A program made the position numbers and the translations under genes. A stretch of 6,347 nucleotides of DNA from Planctomycetaceae bacterium (GTDB lineage: Bacteria; Planctomycetota; Planctomycetia; Pirellulales; Thermoguttaceae), in assembly GCA_031283825.1 (NCBI GenBank), contig JAITAZ010000603.1, forward strand, positions 1-6,347. Reading direction: 5' to 3'. Positions 5,759 through 6,347 of the stretch are shown one piece after another; the first letter of the stretch is position 1, and each line of letters opens with the position of its first letter. A model generated the notes under the pieces. That model saw nothing but the letters and a program-made list of their open reading frames with translations. It made no database searches and was not told where the DNA came from.

Positions 5759-5816
5759 ATATTTTTTAAAAATTAAATTTTGATTTAAATCCATAATTTT
5801 TTATTTTAATAAATTT

Positions 5817-6118
5817 GTAACCGTTCACGGTTTTTAAAAAACCATATTATTTTTTGGGGGGACATTGGAGACAATGGGGACGTTGGGGACACTGGGGACA
5901 CACTAATTTAAAACCAAGATTAACGACTCAACAGAAAACAACAGCGCTTTTAACAAAGAGAAATTTTTTTAAATTTTGTCCCCTGCCGAGCCATCAATCC
6001 CAGATCTCAAACAAGAACGTCCCCAGTGTCCCCAACGTCCCCAATGTCCCCTAAGTCCCCCCAAAAAATTATCTTTGGCTTTTTAAAACCATATTATTTT
6101 TTTCTTGTGAACGGTTAC
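5817..6118. mobile_element. 302-bp MITE-like element with the same ends as the 1415-1622 element
   Basis: The left end is GTAACCGTTCACGG (5817-5830). The right end is TTGTGAACGGTTAC (6105-6118), complementary at 12 of 14 positions. Next to the ends is an exact 18-bp direct repeat beginning AAAACCATATT (5838-5855 and 6085-6102). Inside that are long GGGGAC-rich inverted arms (5850-5899 and 6019-6068). Unlike the first element there is no matching 8-bp duplication: ATAAATTT is on the left and TTTTAAAC on the right. It may be older, rearranged, or formed by recombination between copies. It has no transposase gene. An open frame across it (5854-6054) is repeat translated into Trp/Gly- and Val/Pro-rich peptide and is not a gene. 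Confidence 0.6.
5850..6068. repeat. Long inverted repeat with 9-bp GGGGAC tandem units
   Basis: The left arm 5856-5899 and right arm 6019-6062 are 44 bases each and complementary at 40 positions. Pairing extends a few bases outward through the flanking T/A tracts to about 5850 and 6068. Each arm is a short tandem array with a 9-base period (GGGGACGTT, GGGGACACT and variants). The 119-bp centre is AT-rich and unremarkable. The plus strand of the left arm has GGGGGG followed by three GGGG runs, so it could form a G-quadruplex as an alternative to the hairpin. Confidence 0.8.
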
Positions 6119-6181
6119 TTTTAAACAATCGTTAGGAAAAATTTAGGTTGAAAATGATGTTGGTTGTACAATATTCATACG

Positions 6182-6208
6182 TGTTAAAAATATTCCACTG
6201 ATATATTA
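6182..6208. repeat. 27-bp direct repeat, copy B
   Basis: Identical over 27 bases to 112-138, in the same orientation. Its last three bases (TTA at 6206-6208) are the TAA stop codon of the minus-strand gene at the right edge, so this copy overlaps the gene end. The shared stretch ends within a base or so of that stop. Confidence 0.8.
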
Positions 6209-6347
6209 TTGAAAATCTAAATTTGAGTTGCTGTTTAATTTTTCTTGAACTTCGTGAATTTCTGCTCGTAGCGTGAAATAAAAAATTATTCCGATTGCTG
6301 CGACTAATATCGCGACAATTCTGAAAGCAATTGCAACAACCATTCCT
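6206..6347 (-). CDS. C-terminal part of a small membrane-anchored protein, cut by the window edge
   Basis: The minus strand is open from the right edge to TAA at 6206-6208. The last 45 codons, from a Met at 6341-6343, read as one hydrophobic segment (VAIAFRIVAILVAAIGIIFYF) followed by a polar, charged, probably helical tail (LRAEIHEVQEKL, then NSNSNLDFQ). An in-frame GGA codon precedes the Met, so the true start may lie outside the window. The Met at 6343 has an AGGA directly against it, too close to act as a ribosome-binding site, which favours a longer protein. The family is not recognised. It is not IF3, so it does not supply the missing infC. Confidence 0.55.
   Translation of the reverse strand, partial: GMVVAIAFRIVAILVAAIGIIFYFTLRAEIHEVQEKLNSNSNLDFQ

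Larger units (their letters stand above)
5365..6205. other. Gene-free spacer upstream of rpmI, repeat-rich
   Basis: 841 bp with no credible gene. The part nearest rpmI (5365-5560) should contain its promoter and leader. It holds a second copy of the ACTTTAGGG...CGATA motif (5461-5474) and TGTAACGATA (5551-5560). No confident -35/-10 pair was found. A degenerate GGGGGGAC fragment (5633-5651) resembles the start of the G-rich arm at 5856. Then come the AACCACAGAG repeat (5726-5758) and the 302-bp element (5817-6118). AATTTAGGTTGA (6140-6151) echoes the motif at 1361-1372. Confidence 0.7.

Noticed and set aside
5854..6054. 66-codon open frame, plus strand
   Set aside because: It starts and ends inside the GGGGAC inverted arms and its ends are low-complexity Trp/Gly and Val/Pro peptide, so it is translated repeat.
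5856..6062. Possible CRISPR or minisatellite from the GGGGAC units
   Set aside because: The units are 9 bp with no spacers and are arranged as two inverted arms, which does not fit a CRISPR array.
112..6208. Integrated genomic island bounded by att sites
   Set aside because: No integrase, tRNA or phage gene is present, and the enclosed genes are core housekeeping genes.

Overview
The window looks like an AT-rich planctomycete chromosome (Planctomycetota, probably Pirellulales-like). The evidence is family resemblance read by eye: the L20 sequence, a MurB that ends in Trp, and a short sigma-70 region-2 protein of planctomycete style. The phylum call is moderately confident and no lower rank can be supported.

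Layout. A hairpin repeat and a short direct repeat (1-138) lie downstream of a 10-TM EamA/DMT-type permease (172-1257, minus). Next is an 850-bp repeat mosaic (1258-2104). It holds a 208-bp MITE-like element with GTAACC...GGTTAC ends and an exact 8-bp target duplication, a REPIN-like double hairpin inside that element, and several other inverted repeats. A likely two-gene unit follows, greA then murB (3506 to 2105, minus, 16-nt gap). After a 461-bp AT-rich divergent spacer comes a 104-aa sigma-70 region-2-only protein (3968-4282, plus). It converges on the ribosomal pair rpmI then rplT (5364 to 4603, minus). The last 840 bp before the right edge is a second repeat-rich spacer, holding a 302-bp element with the same terminal motif and long GGGGAC-rich inverted arms. 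The window ends in the C-terminal part of a small membrane-anchored protein (6206-6347, minus).

How it fits together. The core genes are housekeeping: transcript elongation (GreA), peptidoglycan precursor synthesis (MurB family) and large ribosomal subunit proteins (L35, L20). infC, the usual partner of rpmI-rplT, is not present upstream. The most notable protein-level observation is that the MurB homologue keeps the FAD-binding signature and Tyr-Arg motif but has Met at the catalytic Ser position and Ala at the catalytic Glu position. The most notable DNA-level observation is a family of small non-coding elements whose 5'-GTAA ends and 8-bp duplication match the hallmarks of IS66-family transposition. 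I saw no CRISPR array, tRNA, rRNA, toxin-antitoxin pair or defence cassette.
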